Source: an uncultured Jannaschia sp.
GTDB taxonomy: Bacteria; Pseudomonadota; Alphaproteobacteria; Rhodobacterales; Rhodobacteraceae
Assembly: GCA_947494145.1 (NCBI GenBank)
Contig: CANLTZ010000010.1
Coordinates: 1-64,000 of the forward strand
DNA: 64,000 nt
Direction: 5' to 3'
Shown piece by piece: positions 63,525-64,000 of this stretch. How positions within the stretch are numbered: the first letter of the stretch is position 1; every line of letters starts with the position of its first letter. The position numbers were made by a program, and so were the translations under genes. The notes beneath the pieces are model-generated. The model saw nothing but the letters and a program-made list of their open reading frames with translations. It did no database searches and had not been told where the DNA came from.

Positions 63525-64000
63525 TCAGTCTTCCGGCATGATGAGTGCGAGTTCGCCCGATTCCTCCAAGTCGCGAATGGCGGCGACGATCTCGCCCATG
63601 GCGGTTTCTGCCTCATCGGCGGGGACATCGGCACGTTCGTTGATTTCGTCGCGGATCTGGTCGGCCAACCTGCTTGAAATCGCAGCAAGCATGAATTCCC
63701 CGACATGGGCCTGTTCGTCCGGGGCACCCTTGAGCGCGGTGACCAACACGGAGTTATCCACCGCGCGCAACACTTTCGGCACATCGCGTGGGGCGACACG
63801 GTCGGCAATGTTTTCAAAGCTGAAGACGGCAGCACGCACGCGGGCAGCGAAATCGGGGCTTTTGCTATCAAGCGTATCAAGAACCGAGCGGCGCAGGCCC
63901 GACGTCGCCTTGTTTAGGATGCCTGCCACGCGGTCGACCGGGTCGCCGCCAAGGCCTGGCTTGGGCCTTACATCGAAGGCACGCACCAGCGCCGTGCCGA
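63525..64000 (-). CDS. FliG-like flagellar motor switch protein, partial
   Basis: The visible C-terminal part (about 158 residues) resembles the middle and C-terminal FliG domains: RVAGILNKATSGLRRSVLDTLDSKSPDFAARVRAAVFSFENIADRVAPRDVPKVLRAVD, then LVTALKGA and FMLAAISSRLADQIRDEI, ending AIRDLEESGEL. FliG links the flagellar rotor to torque generation at the inner membrane. The reading frame is open to the window edge at 64000, so the start lies outside. It ends 366 bases from the repair operon. Confidence 0.8.
   Translation of the reverse strand, partial: GTALVRAFDVRPKPGLGGDPVDRVAGILNKATSGLRRSVLDTLDSKSPDFAARVRAAVFSFENIADRVAPRDVPKVLRAVDNSVLVTALKGAPDEQAHVGEFMLAAISSRLADQIRDEINERADVPADEAETAMGEIVAAIRDLEESGELALIMPED

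Overview
The window is a stretch of high-GC alphaproteobacterial chromosome, almost certainly from the Rhodobacterales (Roseobacter group). The evidence is the complete beta-hydroxyaspartate cycle cluster (bhcRABCD), TRAP transporters, DUF2244 and DUF1178 proteins, a ligase-associated DNA repair cluster, an aa3 oxidase and a FliG-like gene. All calls come from reading the sequence by eye; no database search was run.

Positions about 289-7848 hold a 7.5 kb integrative element bounded by a 17-bp direct repeat of a tRNA-Cys 3' end. It carries a tyrosine integrase next to the left end, then a convergent, overlapping two-gene operon. That operon encodes a type IIG restriction-modification enzyme and an uncharacterised protein with the three palm motifs of family A / T7-like polymerases. 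Behind the operon, next to the right end, is a non-coding region with degenerate repeats of about 41 bp and integrase-arm-like sites. The left tRNA copy lacks its 5' half, so a second element probably lies to the left of the window. This element is the most novel part of the window.

Positions 7935-13327 are bhcR diverging from bhcABCD, which converts glyoxylate (with glycine) to oxaloacetate. A purine-type permease lies convergent to it. Malate synthase G and GlcG lie at 54-57 kb, so there are two glyoxylate outlets in one window.

Positions 13393-27221 are a long minus-strand run in which many genes overlap by 4-8 bases. It includes a TRAP transporter, a frameshifted PhyH dioxygenase, an altronate dehydratase-family enzyme, a small PD-(D/E)XK-like protein, three Gfo/Idh/MocA dehydrogenases, a hydroxyacid dehydrogenase, and DMT and LysE transporters. 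A divergent GntR/FCD regulator stands at its head. A plus-strand operon (29005-34492) of SDR, IlvD/Edd, FAH, 2-hydroxyacid dehydrogenase and enolase-superfamily enzymes completes an acid-sugar catabolic region resembling the oxidative L-fucose type of pathway.

Positions 34533-64000 are mostly housekeeping. They hold a histone-deacetylase-like protein, glutathione peroxidase, modABC, ctaD, lipB, tRNA-Leu(GAG), a PlsC-type acyltransferase, pepN, photolyase with DUF2256, glcB and glcG. At the right end are the DNA ligase/exonuclease repair pair with an esterase gene coupled between them, and the end of a FliG-like gene that runs off the window.
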